Positions 25,440 through 34,219 of a stretch of DNA of 64,000 bases are shown here, one piece after another. The stretch comes from Citrobacter tructae (lineage in GTDB: Bacteria; Pseudomonadota; Gammaproteobacteria; Enterobacterales; Enterobacteriaceae): positions 1,860,001 through 1,924,000 of the forward strand of contig NZ_CP038469.1 of the NCBI RefSeq assembly GCF_004684345.1, read 5' to 3'. Under the pieces are notes generated by a model. It was given only the letters and a program-made list of their open reading frames with translations. It was not told the origin of the DNA and ran no database searches. Within the stretch, counting starts at the first letter, position 1. Every line of letters begins with the position of its first letter. The translations under genes and the position numbers were made by a program.

Positions 25440-26885
25440 ATGGAACTTCGAAACAAAAAACTGACCCATGATGAATTTATGACCGAAAGGCTGCAGGTGT
25501 TACAAACCTGGGAGACCGGCAAAGACGTTGAGAACTTCGAAGATGGCGTGAAGTACCAGCAAACAATTCCAGATCAGAAGCGCTTCTCCCTTGCGCTGTT
25601 GAAGGCCGATCAAGAAGGTAAAACCCTGAGCCAGCCGCGTGCAGGCGTTGCATTAATGGATGAGCACATTGAACTGCTTAAAACGCTGCAGGAAGAGTGC
25701 GACCTGCTGCCCAGCACCATCGATGCCTATACCCGCCTGAACCGCTATGAAGAAGCCGCCGTCGGGATCCAGAAATCCATCGAAGCGGGCACGTCCAAGC
25801 TGAACGGTTTACCGGTCGTCAATCACGGGGTTGCTGCCTGCCGCCGTATGACTGAATCGCTGGATAAACCAATCCAGGTTCGCCACGGTACCCCGGATGC
25901 GCGCCTGCTGGCAGAAATTGCCATGGCCAGTGGCTTTACCAGCTACGAAGGTGGCGGTATCTCCTACAACATCCCTTACGCCAAGCGCGTCACTCTGGAA
26001 AAATCCATCCGTGACTGGCAGTACTGCGATCGTCTGATGGGACTGTATGAAGAAAACGGGATTCGTATTAACCGTGAGCCATTTGGCCCACTGACCGGCA
26101 CTCTGATCCCACCGTTTATGTCCCACTCAGTCGCGATCATCGAAGGTCTGCTGGCGCTGGAACAGGGCGTGAAGTCCATTACCGTAGGCTACGGCCAGGT
26201 CGGTAGCCTAACGCAGGATATCGCCGCCATTCAGGCGCTGCGTGAACTGTCTCACGAATACTTCCATAACCACGGTTTCGAAGACTATGAGCTGAGCACC
26301 GTATTCCACCAGTGGATGGGCGGATTCCCGGAAGATGAAGCGAAAGCCTTCTCCGTTATCGCCTGGGGTGCGGCAGTGGCTGGCATGTCTGGCGCCACAA
26401 AAGTGATCACCAAGAGCCCGCACGAAGCGTTCGGTATCCCAACGGCGGCAGCTAACGCCCAAGGTCTGAAAGCGTCACGCCAGATGCTTAACATGGTTAG
26501 CGACCAGAAATTCCCACAATGCGCAGCCGTGGAGCAGGAAGTTGATCTGATTAAGAGCGAAGTCCGCGCTGTACTGAAGAAAGTCTTCGAGCTGGGTAAT
26601 GGCGACATTGCACGCGGTACCGTGCTGGCCTTTGAGGCTGGCGTACTGGATGTGCCTTTCGCACCTGCCGCCTGTAACGCCGGTAAAATCCTGCCGGTTC
26701 GCGATAACTCAGGCGCCATCCGTATTCTTGAAGCGGGCTCCGTTCCGTTGCCGAAAGATATTCTCGCCCTGCACCACGACTATGTCGCAGAGCGCGCCCA
26801 CTTTGAAGGCCGCAAGCCTTCTTTCCAGATGGTCATTGATGACATCAACGCCGTATCCCACAGTAAATTAATAGGAAGACCATAA
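25440..26885 (+). CDS. glmE: Glutamate mutase E subunit (catalytic)
   Basis: 481-residue epsilon subunit, the TIM-barrel half of glutamate mutase that holds substrate and the adenosyl radical. Arginines that probably form the substrate carboxylate claw are visible near residues 67 (QPRAGVALMDEH), 102 and 148 (IQVRHGTPD). The catalytic-site YEGGGISYNIPYAK is near 169–182, and GYGQVGSLTQD near 256. Length fits the clostridial enzyme (about 483). The stop shares one base with the mal start (TAATG). Confidence 0.95.
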   Translation: MELRNKKLTHDEFMTERLQVLQTWETGKDVENFEDGVKYQQTIPDQKRFSLALLKADQEGKTLSQPRAGVALMDEHIELLKTLQEECDLLPSTIDAYTRLNRYEEAAVGIQKSIEAGTSKLNGLPVVNHGVAACRRMTESLDKPIQVRHGTPDARLLAEIAMASGFTSYEGGGISYNIPYAKRVTLEKSIRDWQYCDRLMGLYEENGIRINREPFGPLTGTLIPPFMSHSVAIIEGLLALEQGVKSITVGYGQVGSLTQDIAAIQALRELSHEYFHNHGFEDYELSTVFHQWMGGFPEDEAKAFSVIAWGAAVAGMSGATKVITKSPHEAFGIPTAAANAQGLKASRQMLNMVSDQKFPQCAAVEQEVDLIKSEVRAVLKKVFELGNGDIARGTVLAFEAGVLDVPFAPAACNAGKILPVRDNSGAIRILEAGSVPLPKDILALHHDYVAERAHFEGRKPSFQMVIDDINAVSHSKLIGRP

Positions 26886-28126
26886 TGAAAATTAAACAGG
26901 CCCTTTTCACAGCTGGCTACTCCTCATTTTATTTTGACGACCAGCAGGCCATTAAAGACGGCGCAGGTCACGATGGGTTCATTTATACCGGTGCCCCGGT
27001 AACGCCTGGATTTACCTCTGTTCGTCAGGCGGGTGAATGTGTTTCGGTTCAGTTGATTCTGGAAAACGGCGCGGTGGCGGTCGGTGATTGCGCAGCCGTA
27101 CAGTATTCTGGTGCAGGCGGTCGTGACCCGCTGTTCCTGGCAGAAAACTTTATCCCGTTCCTCAACGATCACATCAAACCGCTGCTGGAAGGCCGTGACG
27201 TCGATGCGTTCCTGCCGAATGCCCGTTTCTTCGACCAGTTGCGTATTGACGGCCATCTGTTGCATACCGCCGTCCGTTACGGTCTGTCTCAGGCGCTGCT
27301 GGATGCCGCTGCGCTGGCTACCGGTCGTCTGAAAACAGAAGTGGTTTGCGATGAATGGCAGTTGCCGTGCGTCCCGGAAGCGATTCCTTTATTTGGTCAG
27401 AGCGGTGATGACCGCTACATCGCCGTCGACAAAATGATCCTCAAAGGCGTGGACGTCCTGCCGCACGCGCTGATCAACAACGTAGAAGAGAAGCTGGGCT
27501 TTAAAGGCGAAAAACTGCGTGAGTATGTGCGTTGGTTGTCTAACCGCATCTTAAGCCTGCGTACCAGCGATCGTTATCACCCAACGCTGCATATTGATGT
27601 GTACGGCACTATCGGTCTGATTTTTGATATGGACCCGGTTCGTTGCGCCGAATACATCGCCAGCCTGGAAGCAGAAGCACAGGGTCTGCCGCTGTACATT
27701 GAAGGTCCGGTTGATGCCGGTAACAAACCGGATCAAATCCGCATGTTGACTGCAATCACCAAAGAACTGACCCGCCTGGGTTCCGGCGTGAAAATCGTGG
27801 CTGATGAATGGTGTAACACCTATCAGGATATCGTCGACTTCACCGATGCAGGCAGTTGCCATATGGTGCAGATCAAAACCCCGGATCTCGGCGGCATTCA
27901 CAACATCGTTGACGCGGTGCTGTACTGCAACAAACACGCCATGGAAGCCTACCAGGGCGGTACCTGTAACGAAACCGAGATCAGTGCTCGCACCTGCGTA
28001 CATGTCGCGCTGGCTGCGCGTCCAATGCGCATGCTGATCAAACCGGGTATGGGCTTCGATGAAGGTCTCAACATCGTGTTTAACGAAATGAACCGTACCA
28101 TCGCGTTGTTGCAGACTAAGGATTAA
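26885..28126 (+). CDS. mal: Methylaspartate ammonia-lyase
   Basis: 413-residue enolase-superfamily enzyme (EC 4.3.1.2) that removes ammonia from 3-methylaspartate to give mesaconate. Known active-site positions all hold: H194, metal ligands D238, E273 and D307, and catalytic base K331 in QIKTPDLGG. From memory the protein is nearly identical to the Citrobacter amalonaticus enzyme, the main reason for suggesting Citrobacter. It is translationally coupled to glmE by a one-base overlap, and the next gene starts 3 bases after its stop. Confidence 0.97.
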   Translation: MKIKQALFTAGYSSFYFDDQQAIKDGAGHDGFIYTGAPVTPGFTSVRQAGECVSVQLILENGAVAVGDCAAVQYSGAGGRDPLFLAENFIPFLNDHIKPLLEGRDVDAFLPNARFFDQLRIDGHLLHTAVRYGLSQALLDAAALATGRLKTEVVCDEWQLPCVPEAIPLFGQSGDDRYIAVDKMILKGVDVLPHALINNVEEKLGFKGEKLREYVRWLSNRILSLRTSDRYHPTLHIDVYGTIGLIFDMDPVRCAEYIASLEAEAQGLPLYIEGPVDAGNKPDQIRMLTAITKELTRLGSGVKIVADEWCNTYQDIVDFTDAGSCHMVQIKTPDLGGIHNIVDAVLYCNKHAMEAYQGGTCNETEISARTCVHVALAARPMRMLIKPGMGFDEGLNIVFNEMNRTIALLQTKD

Positions 28127-28129
28127 GAA

Positions 28130-29500
28130 ATGGCTCGCACATTTAAGATCTTATCGCCTACAGCTATTCTGGGTTATGGCTTCCCGGAAGAGAGTTTTCG
28201 TAAAGCCATGGAAGAGTCGCCGGATCTTATTGCTGTTGACGCAGGTTCCTCCGATCCTGGCCCCCACTACCTTGGGGCCGGTAAGCCTTTCACTGACAGG
28301 GCCGGTGTGAAACGCGATCTGCGCTATATGATCGTGGCAGGCGTTAAGAACAACATCCCGGTGGTGATCGGTACCGCTGGTGGTTCAGGTGCCGCTCCGC
28401 ATCTGGAGTGGTGTCGCCAGATAATCCATGAGATTGCGCAGGAAGAAAAACTGTCCTTCTCAATGGCGCTGATCCCGTCTGATGTCGACAAAGAGGTCGT
28501 TCATCAGGCGCTGGATAACGGCAAAATCACTGCGCTCGATTTTGTCCCTGAACTGACTCACGAGGCGATCGAAGAGAGCACCTACATCGTCGCGCAGATG
28601 GGTGTCGAACCTTTCCAGCGTGCGCTGGAAGCGGGTGCTCAGGTGGTACTGGGCGGACGAGCCTACGATCCTGCCTGCTTTGCCGCACTGCCGATTATGC
28701 AGGGCTTTGATGAAGGTCTGGCGCTTCACTGCGGTAAGATCCTTGAGTGTGCTGCTATTGCCGCCACCCCGGGCTCCGGCTCAGATTGTGCGATGGGGAT
28801 CATTGACGACAACGGCTTTACGCTGAAGGCGTTCAATCCAAAGCGTAAGTTCACTGAAACTTCCGCCGCAGCGCACACCCTGTATGAGAAGTCCGATCCG
28901 TACTTCCTGCCGGGACCGGGCGGCGTGCTGAACCTGAAAGCGTGTACCTTTACTGCGGTAAACGACGGTGAAGTGTATGTCAGCGGTTCACGTCATGAAG
29001 AGACGCCATATGCGCTGAAACTGGAAGGTGCGCGTCAGGTTGGTTTCCGCTGCCTGACCATCGCCGGAACACGCGACCCGATTATGATTGCCGGGATTGA
29101 CACCATTCTCGAAGAGGTACAGGCAAGCGTGGCCCGTAATCTGTCTCTGAATGATGACAGTATCCGCATGACGTTCCACCTGTACGGTAAGAATGGCGTG
29201 ATGGGCAATCATGAACCGATTAAAACCGCCGGTCATGAACTGGGGATTTTACTGGACGTGGTCGCGCCAACGCAGGATATCGCCAACAGCGTGTGCTCGC
29301 TGGTGCGCTCTACCCTGCTGCACTACGGCTATGAAAATCGCATTGCGACTGCGGGCAACCTCGCTTTCCCGTTCTCGCCATCTGATATTCAGAGTGGTCC
29401 TGTTTATGAGTTCTCAATCTATCACCTGATTGAAGCGAGCGATGCACTGCGTTTTGATTTCCACATTGAACAGGTGACGCCAGAAGGAGTTCAGGCATGA
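28130..29500 (+). CDS. AtuA/DUF1446 family protein of the methylaspartate operon
   Basis: 456-residue predicted cytosolic protein of the DUF1446 (acyclic terpene utilisation AtuA) family; its function in this operon is unknown. Conserved-looking glycine-rich segments are DAGSSDPGPHYLGAG (residues 37–51), IGTAGGSGAAPHLEW (about 79–93), VVLGGRAYDPACFAALP (about 175–191) and FLPGPGGVLNLKACTF (about 263–278). No signal peptide or TM segment is evident. It lies 3 bases after mal and overlaps the DUF4387 gene by 4 bases, so the two are probably partner subunits. Possible work on mesaconate or citramalate, or a thioester of either, is inference only. Confidence 0.8.
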   Translation: MARTFKILSPTAILGYGFPEESFRKAMEESPDLIAVDAGSSDPGPHYLGAGKPFTDRAGVKRDLRYMIVAGVKNNIPVVIGTAGGSGAAPHLEWCRQIIHEIAQEEKLSFSMALIPSDVDKEVVHQALDNGKITALDFVPELTHEAIEESTYIVAQMGVEPFQRALEAGAQVVLGGRAYDPACFAALPIMQGFDEGLALHCGKILECAAIAATPGSGSDCAMGIIDDNGFTLKAFNPKRKFTETSAAAHTLYEKSDPYFLPGPGGVLNLKACTFTAVNDGEVYVSGSRHEETPYALKLEGARQVGFRCLTIAGTRDPIMIAGIDTILEEVQASVARNLSLNDDSIRMTFHLYGKNGVMGNHEPIKTAGHELGILLDVVAPTQDIANSVCSLVRSTLLHYGYENRIATAGNLAFPFSPSDIQSGPVYEFSIYHLIEASDALRFDFHIEQVTPEGVQA

Positions 29501-29814
29501 AACACTCAATTTGTTCACTGGCGCAGGTGATTCGTTCCAAAAACGCCGGACCGTACGAATTGGTTTTAGATATTTTATTTAAAACCAAAGAAGACTATCT
29601 GCGAGTTAAAGCCTGCGAGCAATTAACACCGCAGCTTATTGCTGGCTTATATAATGTTAAACCTGAGTTTATTCACAATATTGTCTGGTTTGACCCAGCA
29701 AATGCAGTAAAAATCGTCATGCCGCGCGATATTATTTCCGGCAATGTCGGTGACAATGATGTTTATGGCGCGCAGCAACACGCACCATTATTAAGTATTG
29801 AGTTCGATTTGTAA
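29497..29814 (+). CDS. DUF4387 family protein (AtuA partner)
   Basis: 105-residue protein of the DUF4387 family, typically encoded beside or fused to AtuA-like proteins. The N-terminus SLAQVIRSKNAGPYELVLDILF and the central PRDIISGNVGDNDVYGAQQHAPLL are the recognisable conserved parts. ATG at 29497 overlaps the previous TGA (ATGA), implying coupled synthesis and possibly a complex with the AtuA-like protein. Biochemical role unknown. The last part is more AT-rich than the mal and AtuA-like genes. Confidence 0.8.
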   Translation: MKHSICSLAQVIRSKNAGPYELVLDILFKTKEDYLRVKACEQLTPQLIAGLYNVKPEFIHNIVWFDPANAVKIVMPRDIISGNVGDNDVYGAQQHAPLLSIEFDL

Positions 29815-29984
29815 TAAAAAACACAATAACAACCATTGGAGCACAGAATTCAGCGGTATCACAGTGCTTCGAAGTATTCATGCGGTTGGTCACAACAGGC
29901 GTGCGCCTGAGCTACTGTTCCGGCTCAGTTGCGCGCCACCCTACACAATTTTCATTACCAGCCTTTATCCGATATGGAGTACAC
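29815..29984 (+). other. Leader with alternative stem-loops before the symporter gene
   Basis: A 170-base gap inside the operon holds two G+C stems that cannot form together: CAGGC/GCCTG (29896–29909) and CTGAGC/GCTCAG (29907–29912 and 29923–29928). Neither is followed by a T run. It may be a processing or attenuation site, or only a spacer. A 66-codon ORF over this stretch has no ribosome site and is not credited. Confidence 0.35.
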
Positions 29985-31289
29985 ATGAAGAAAATTAGTT
30001 TAACGAAGATGATCATATTAGGCCTAATACTCGGCATGATTGCCGGGGTGGCCATAAATAATATGGCTGCGGCTGAAACAGCAAAATCTTATGCAGCAGA
30101 TATTTCCATTTTCACCACCATATTCTTACGTATGGTGAAAATGATTATCGCGCCATTGGTTATCTCCACGCTGGTTGTCGGTATTGCCAAAATGGGCGAT
30201 GCCAAAACTCTGGGACGTATATTTTCTAAAACTTTTTTCCTGTTTATTTGCGCCTCACTGGTGTCAATTGCACTGGGCTTGGTTATCGTCAATATCTTCC
30301 AGCCAGGTGCGGGCATTAACTTTGTTCCGCATGACGTAGGCGCTGTTGCTGCCGTTAAGTCAGAGCCGTTCACGCTGAAAGTGTTTATCTCTCATGCGGT
30401 GCCGACCAGTATCGTTGACGCGATGGCACGTAACGAAATCCTGCAGATCGTGGTGTTCTCAATTTTCCTCGGTTGCAGCCTGGCCGCCATTGGCGAAAAA
30501 GCCGAGCCTATCGTGAAGGTTCTGGATTCACTGGTACACGTGATGCTGAAGCTGACTGGTTACGTCATGCTGTTTGCACCGCTGACCGTTTTTGCTGCTA
30601 TTTCAGGTCTGATTGCCGAACGTGGTCTGGGTGTGATGGTGAGCGCCGGGATCTTCATGGGTGAGTTCTACCTGACACTGGGTATGCTGTGGGCCATCCT
30701 GATTGGCCTGTCGACAATGATTGTCGGTCCTTGCATCAGCCGTCTGACCAAATCCATTCTTGAACCGGCGCTGCTGGCCTTTACCACCTCCAGTTCTGAA
30801 GCCGCCTTCCCGGGCACGCTGGATAAACTGGAGAAGTTTGGCGTCTCTTCCAAAATTGCCAGCTTCGTGCTGCCTATCGGTTACTCGTTTAACCTGGTCG
30901 GCTCCATGGCCTACTGCTCCTTCGCCACTGTCTTTATTGCCCAGGCGTGCAACATCGAACTGAGCATGGGCGAGCAAATCACCATGCTGTTGATCCTGAT
31001 GCTGACCTCCAAAGGGATGGCGGGTGTACCGCGTGCGTCAATGGTCGTTATCGCCGCTACGCTGAACCAGTTCAACATTCCGGAAGCCGGTCTGATCCTG
31101 CTGATGGGCGTCGATCCGTTCCTTGATATGGGTCGTTCTGCCACCAACGTCATGAGTAACGCCATGGGCGCTGCCATTGTCGGTCGCTGGGAAGGTGAAC
31201 ACTTCGGCCAGGGTTGTCGTGGCACTGCACCAGTGAAAACCCCGGAACAGGAACGTCCGGTTACTGAAACGGAAGTTGCTTTGTCTTGA
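29985..31289 (+). CDS. Dicarboxylate/amino acid:cation symporter
   Basis: 434-residue inner-membrane transporter of the DAACS (GltP/DctA) family, with about eight TM helices plus re-entrant hairpins. The serine-rich HP1 motif LLAFTTSSSEAAFPGTLDKLEKFGV and the TM7/HP2 region ILMLTSKGMAGVPRASMVVIAATLN are clear. Glutamate (or a C4/C5 dicarboxylate such as mesaconate) is the likely substrate given its place in a glutamate catabolic cluster; the sequence does not decide between them. The start at 29985 (MKKISLTKM) has GGAG 6 bases upstream; the open frame upstream is untranslated leader. Confidence 0.88.
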   Translation: MKKISLTKMIILGLILGMIAGVAINNMAAAETAKSYAADISIFTTIFLRMVKMIIAPLVISTLVVGIAKMGDAKTLGRIFSKTFFLFICASLVSIALGLVIVNIFQPGAGINFVPHDVGAVAAVKSEPFTLKVFISHAVPTSIVDAMARNEILQIVVFSIFLGCSLAAIGEKAEPIVKVLDSLVHVMLKLTGYVMLFAPLTVFAAISGLIAERGLGVMVSAGIFMGEFYLTLGMLWAILIGLSTMIVGPCISRLTKSILEPALLAFTTSSSEAAFPGTLDKLEKFGVSSKIASFVLPIGYSFNLVGSMAYCSFATVFIAQACNIELSMGEQITMLLILMLTSKGMAGVPRASMVVIAATLNQFNIPEAGLILLMGVDPFLDMGRSATNVMSNAMGAAIVGRWEGEHFGQGCRGTAPVKTPEQERPVTETEVALS

Positions 31290-31307
31290 TAGTTTTATAA
31301 CTGCGAT

Positions 31308-31420
31308 CTGTAGACCGGATAAGGCGTTTACGCCGCTATCCGATAAGAGAGCCACACCTGATGGCGACGCAAAGCGTCTTACCAGGTCGATAAGGTTTTT
31401 CCGGTCTACGGATCTTTTTT
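31308..31420. repeat. REP/BIME-like element
   Basis: TAGACCGGATAAGGCGTTTACGCCGCTATCCG near the left end and GATAAGG...CCGGTCTAC near the right end are REP-type palindromic units in opposite orientation, separated by a second small palindrome (GACGCAAAGCGTC). It lies between the symporter and glutaminase genes and may act as a transcription attenuator or mRNA stabiliser. Confidence 0.7.
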
Positions 31421-31443
31421 CACAACACCAACAGGAATACACA

Positions 31444-32445
31444 ATGAACAAAACACTTCTCGGCGTGAGTCTTTTTTCTTTCAGCGTCTTGTTTAGCGCA
31501 ACCACGTTCGCGCAAACCACGCCGGATTACGCCAAACTGATTGAACAGGCACACCAGAAATATAAAAGTAACAATGATGGAAAAGTCGCCGACTACATCC
31601 CTGCCCTGGCGACCTATAGCCCGAAAAATTTTGCCATCACCATCGCCACGGTTGACGGTAAAATCTACCAGGTTGGCGATGTCAACAAACCCTTCCCGAT
31701 GGAATCCCTGAGTAAAGTCTTCACCATGGCGCTGGCCATGGAGCAGCACGGCCCGCAGGTGGTTCTGGATAAGCTCGGCGCTAATGCCACCGGTATGCCA
31801 TTCAACTCAGGTTTAGCCGTTGAACTGACCAAAGGCGCACCGGAAAACCCACTGGTTAACGCCGGCGCGATGAGCACCGTTAGCCTGATTGAAGCCAAAG
31901 ACAAAACCGATCGCTGGAACAAAATTCTCGACAACCTGAACGTCTGGGCAGATGCCACGCTCACCGTTAACGAACCGGTTTTCAAATCTGAGATGGAAAC
32001 TAACCAGCACAATCAGGCGCTGGCGAAGCTGATGGAATCCTATAACAGCTTCTATGGCAACACCGACGAAGCCGTTGAAATTTATACCCGTCAGTGTTCA
32101 GTCGATATCACTGTGGAGCAACTGGCCAAAATGGGTGCGGTACTCGCCAACAAAGGCAAATCTCCGTTCAACGGCAAGCAATTACTGAATGAAAAATATG
32201 TTCCGCAGGTGCTGGCAGAAATGGCCATTGCCGGATTGTACGACGGCAGCGGTAAGTGGCTGTACACCGTCGGCATCCCTGCGAAAAGCGGCGTCGGCGG
32301 CGGAATGGTTGCTGTTGTCCCGGGTGAATATGCAATTGCCGTCTATTCTCCGCCACTGGATGAAGCCGGTAACAGCGTTCGCGCCCAGCAAACTATCGAA
32401 TATGTCGCCGAAGCGACAAAAGCCAACGTCTTTTTAGCGAAATAA
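31444..32445 (+). CDS. Exported glutaminase (GlsA family)
   Basis: 333-residue serine-dependent glutaminase (beta-lactamase fold) that hydrolyses L-glutamine to glutamate and ammonia. The catalytic SxxK motif is S88-L-S-K91, and other family segments are NPLVNAGAMSTVSL, KSGVGGGMVAVVPGEYAIAVYSPPLDEAGNS and an ExxxNxA-type helix. Unlike the cytosolic E. coli YbaS/YneH enzymes it begins with a Sec signal peptide (MNKTLLGVSLFSFSVLFSAT, likely cut after TFA), so it should act in the periplasm. The start at 31444 follows AACAGGAAT. Lying just after the symporter, it would convert external glutamine to transportable glutamate. Confidence 0.9.
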   Translation: MNKTLLGVSLFSFSVLFSATTFAQTTPDYAKLIEQAHQKYKSNNDGKVADYIPALATYSPKNFAITIATVDGKIYQVGDVNKPFPMESLSKVFTMALAMEQHGPQVVLDKLGANATGMPFNSGLAVELTKGAPENPLVNAGAMSTVSLIEAKDKTDRWNKILDNLNVWADATLTVNEPVFKSEMETNQHNQALAKLMESYNSFYGNTDEAVEIYTRQCSVDITVEQLAKMGAVLANKGKSPFNGKQLLNEKYVPQVLAEMAIAGLYDGSGKWLYTVGIPAKSGVGGGMVAVVPGEYAIAVYSPPLDEAGNSVRAQQTIEYVAEATKANVFLAK

Positions 32446-32459
32446 GCTCGCGCCGGAGG

Positions 32460-32525
32460 TATCCGGCCTACTCGCTGAAGCTTCTCCGGCCTGCAAATTG
32501 TGCATTTTTGTAGGCCGGAACCGAC
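32460..32525. repeat. REP-like inverted repeats
   Basis: TCCGGCCTGC (32484–32493) and GTAGGCCGGA (about 32510–32519) are inverted copies of a REP-type core separated by an AT-rich loop; another TCCGGCCTAC unit lies at 32462–32471. The element fills the gap between the glutaminase and fumarase genes. Confidence 0.7.
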
Positions 32526-32557
32526 GTTACCTAAAAACCTAAAGGTGAGAAGTAAAA

Positions 32558-34210
32558 ATGTCTAAACCATTTGTCTGGCAGGAGCTCTTTGTTCAGAGTA
32601 AAGATAATACAGAATATGAATTACTCACTAACCAATACGTTACGGTAACAGAGTTAGACGGAGAGGAAGTGATCAAGGTGGCACCTGAGGCGTTAACCTT
32701 GTTAGCACAGCAGGCATTTTATGAAGCATCTTTTTTCCTGCGCGCCGGACATTTGAAACAGGTAGCCAGCATTCTGCACGATCCTCAGGCCAGCAGTAAC
32801 GATAAATACGTCGCGCTCCAGCTGCTGCGCAATGCAGAAGTCTCCGCCAAAGGCGTACTGCCCAACTGCCAGGACACCGGCACCGCGACCATTGTCGCCA
32901 GCAAAGGACAGCAGGTATGGACCGGCGGCGATGACGCCGAAGCATTAAGCAAGGGCGTGTATACCACCTTCACGGAAAACAACCTACGCTACTCACAAAA
33001 CGCCGCGCTGGACATGTACACCGAGGTCAATACTCAGACTAACCTGCCTGCACAAATTGACATCAGCGCCACGCCGGGTAACGAATACCGATTCCTGTTC
33101 GTCAACAAAGGCGGCGGCTCAGCCAATAAAGCAGCGCTGTTCCAGGAAACCAAATCCATTCTACAGCCGGAAAAGCTTACCGCCTTCCTGATCGAAAAAA
33201 TGAAATCGCTGGGAACCGCTGCCTGCCCGCCGTATCACATCGCGTTCGTGGTCGGGGGACTCTCCGCCGATCAATCGCTGAAAGTGGCGAAGCTGGCCTC
33301 AACCAAATATTACGATAATCTGCCGACCTGCGGGAACGAACTGGGTCAGGCGTTCCGCGATACGGCGCTGGAAGCCGAGTTGCTCAATGCCAGCCGTGAG
33401 TTTGGTATTGGCGCACAGTTTGGCGGTAAATACTTCGCGCATGACATTCGCGTGATTCGCCTGCCACGCCACGGAGGCTCCTGCCCTATCGCCATGGCCC
33501 TCTCCTGCTCGGCCGACCGCAACATTAAAGCCAAAATTAATAAGCACGGTATCTGGCTAGAAAAACTTGAACACAATCCTGGCAAATTTATTCCCGATTC
33601 TCACCGTGTAGAAAACAGCGGCCAAACCGTGCAGCTCAATCTCGATCGTCCGCTGCGAGAGATCATGCACGATCTCTCGCAACTGCCGATAGGCACTCGG
33701 CTGTCGCTCAGTGGCCCGATTGTTGTCGCCCGCGATATCGCCCACGCCAAGATCAAAGAGCGTCTGGATAACGGCGAACCCATGCCGGAGTACATGAAAA
33801 ATCATATCGTTTATTACGCAGGTCCTGCCAAAACGCCTGGCAATATGGCCTGCGGCTCAATGGGCCCCACTACCGGCGGGCGCATGGACGGTTACGTCGA
33901 TGCTTTCCAGGCAGCGGGCGGCAGTCTGATCATGTTGTCAAAAGGCAATCGCAGCAAGCAGGTGACCGATGCTTGTCACACGCATGGCGGGTTTAACCTT
34001 GGCAGTATCGGCGGCGCGGCGGCCCTCCTGGCCCAACAGTATGTGAAGAGTCTGAACTGCCTTGAATATCCGGAACTGGGTATGGAAGCGGTCTGGATGA
34101 TGGAAGTCAAAAATATGCCTGCCTTCATATTAGTGGATGACAAAGGCAACAACTTCTTTAGTCAGTTTGAGCAGCAACATCGCTGCACAACCTGCCCTGC
34201 CGGTCATTAA
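32558..34210 (+). CDS. fumD: Class I fumarase, probable mesaconase FumD
   Basis: 550-residue oxygen-sensitive [4Fe-4S] hydro-lyase of the FumA/FumB type. Probable cluster ligands are C104 (LPNCQDTGT), C223 (AACPPYH) and C317 (LSCSAD), which align with E. coli FumA C105, C224 and C318. The C-terminal beta-type domain (MACGSMGPTTGGRMDGYVD) is complete. FumD of E. coli O157:H7, also encoded with glutamate mutase, hydrates mesaconate to (S)-citramalate as well as fumarate; the same role is inferred from context. The housekeeping fumarases of E. coli map elsewhere. An adenosyltransferase follows 9 bases later. Confidence 0.85.
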   Translation: MSKPFVWQELFVQSKDNTEYELLTNQYVTVTELDGEEVIKVAPEALTLLAQQAFYEASFFLRAGHLKQVASILHDPQASSNDKYVALQLLRNAEVSAKGVLPNCQDTGTATIVASKGQQVWTGGDDAEALSKGVYTTFTENNLRYSQNAALDMYTEVNTQTNLPAQIDISATPGNEYRFLFVNKGGGSANKAALFQETKSILQPEKLTAFLIEKMKSLGTAACPPYHIAFVVGGLSADQSLKVAKLASTKYYDNLPTCGNELGQAFRDTALEAELLNASREFGIGAQFGGKYFAHDIRVIRLPRHGGSCPIAMALSCSADRNIKAKINKHGIWLEKLEHNPGKFIPDSHRVENSGQTVQLNLDRPLREIMHDLSQLPIGTRLSLSGPIVVARDIAHAKIKERLDNGEPMPEYMKNHIVYYAGPAKTPGNMACGSMGPTTGGRMDGYVDAFQAAGGSLIMLSKGNRSKQVTDACHTHGGFNLGSIGGAAALLAQQYVKSLNCLEYPELGMEAVWMMEVKNMPAFILVDDKGNNFFSQFEQQHRCTTCPAGH

Positions 34211-34219
34211 GGAGCAACA

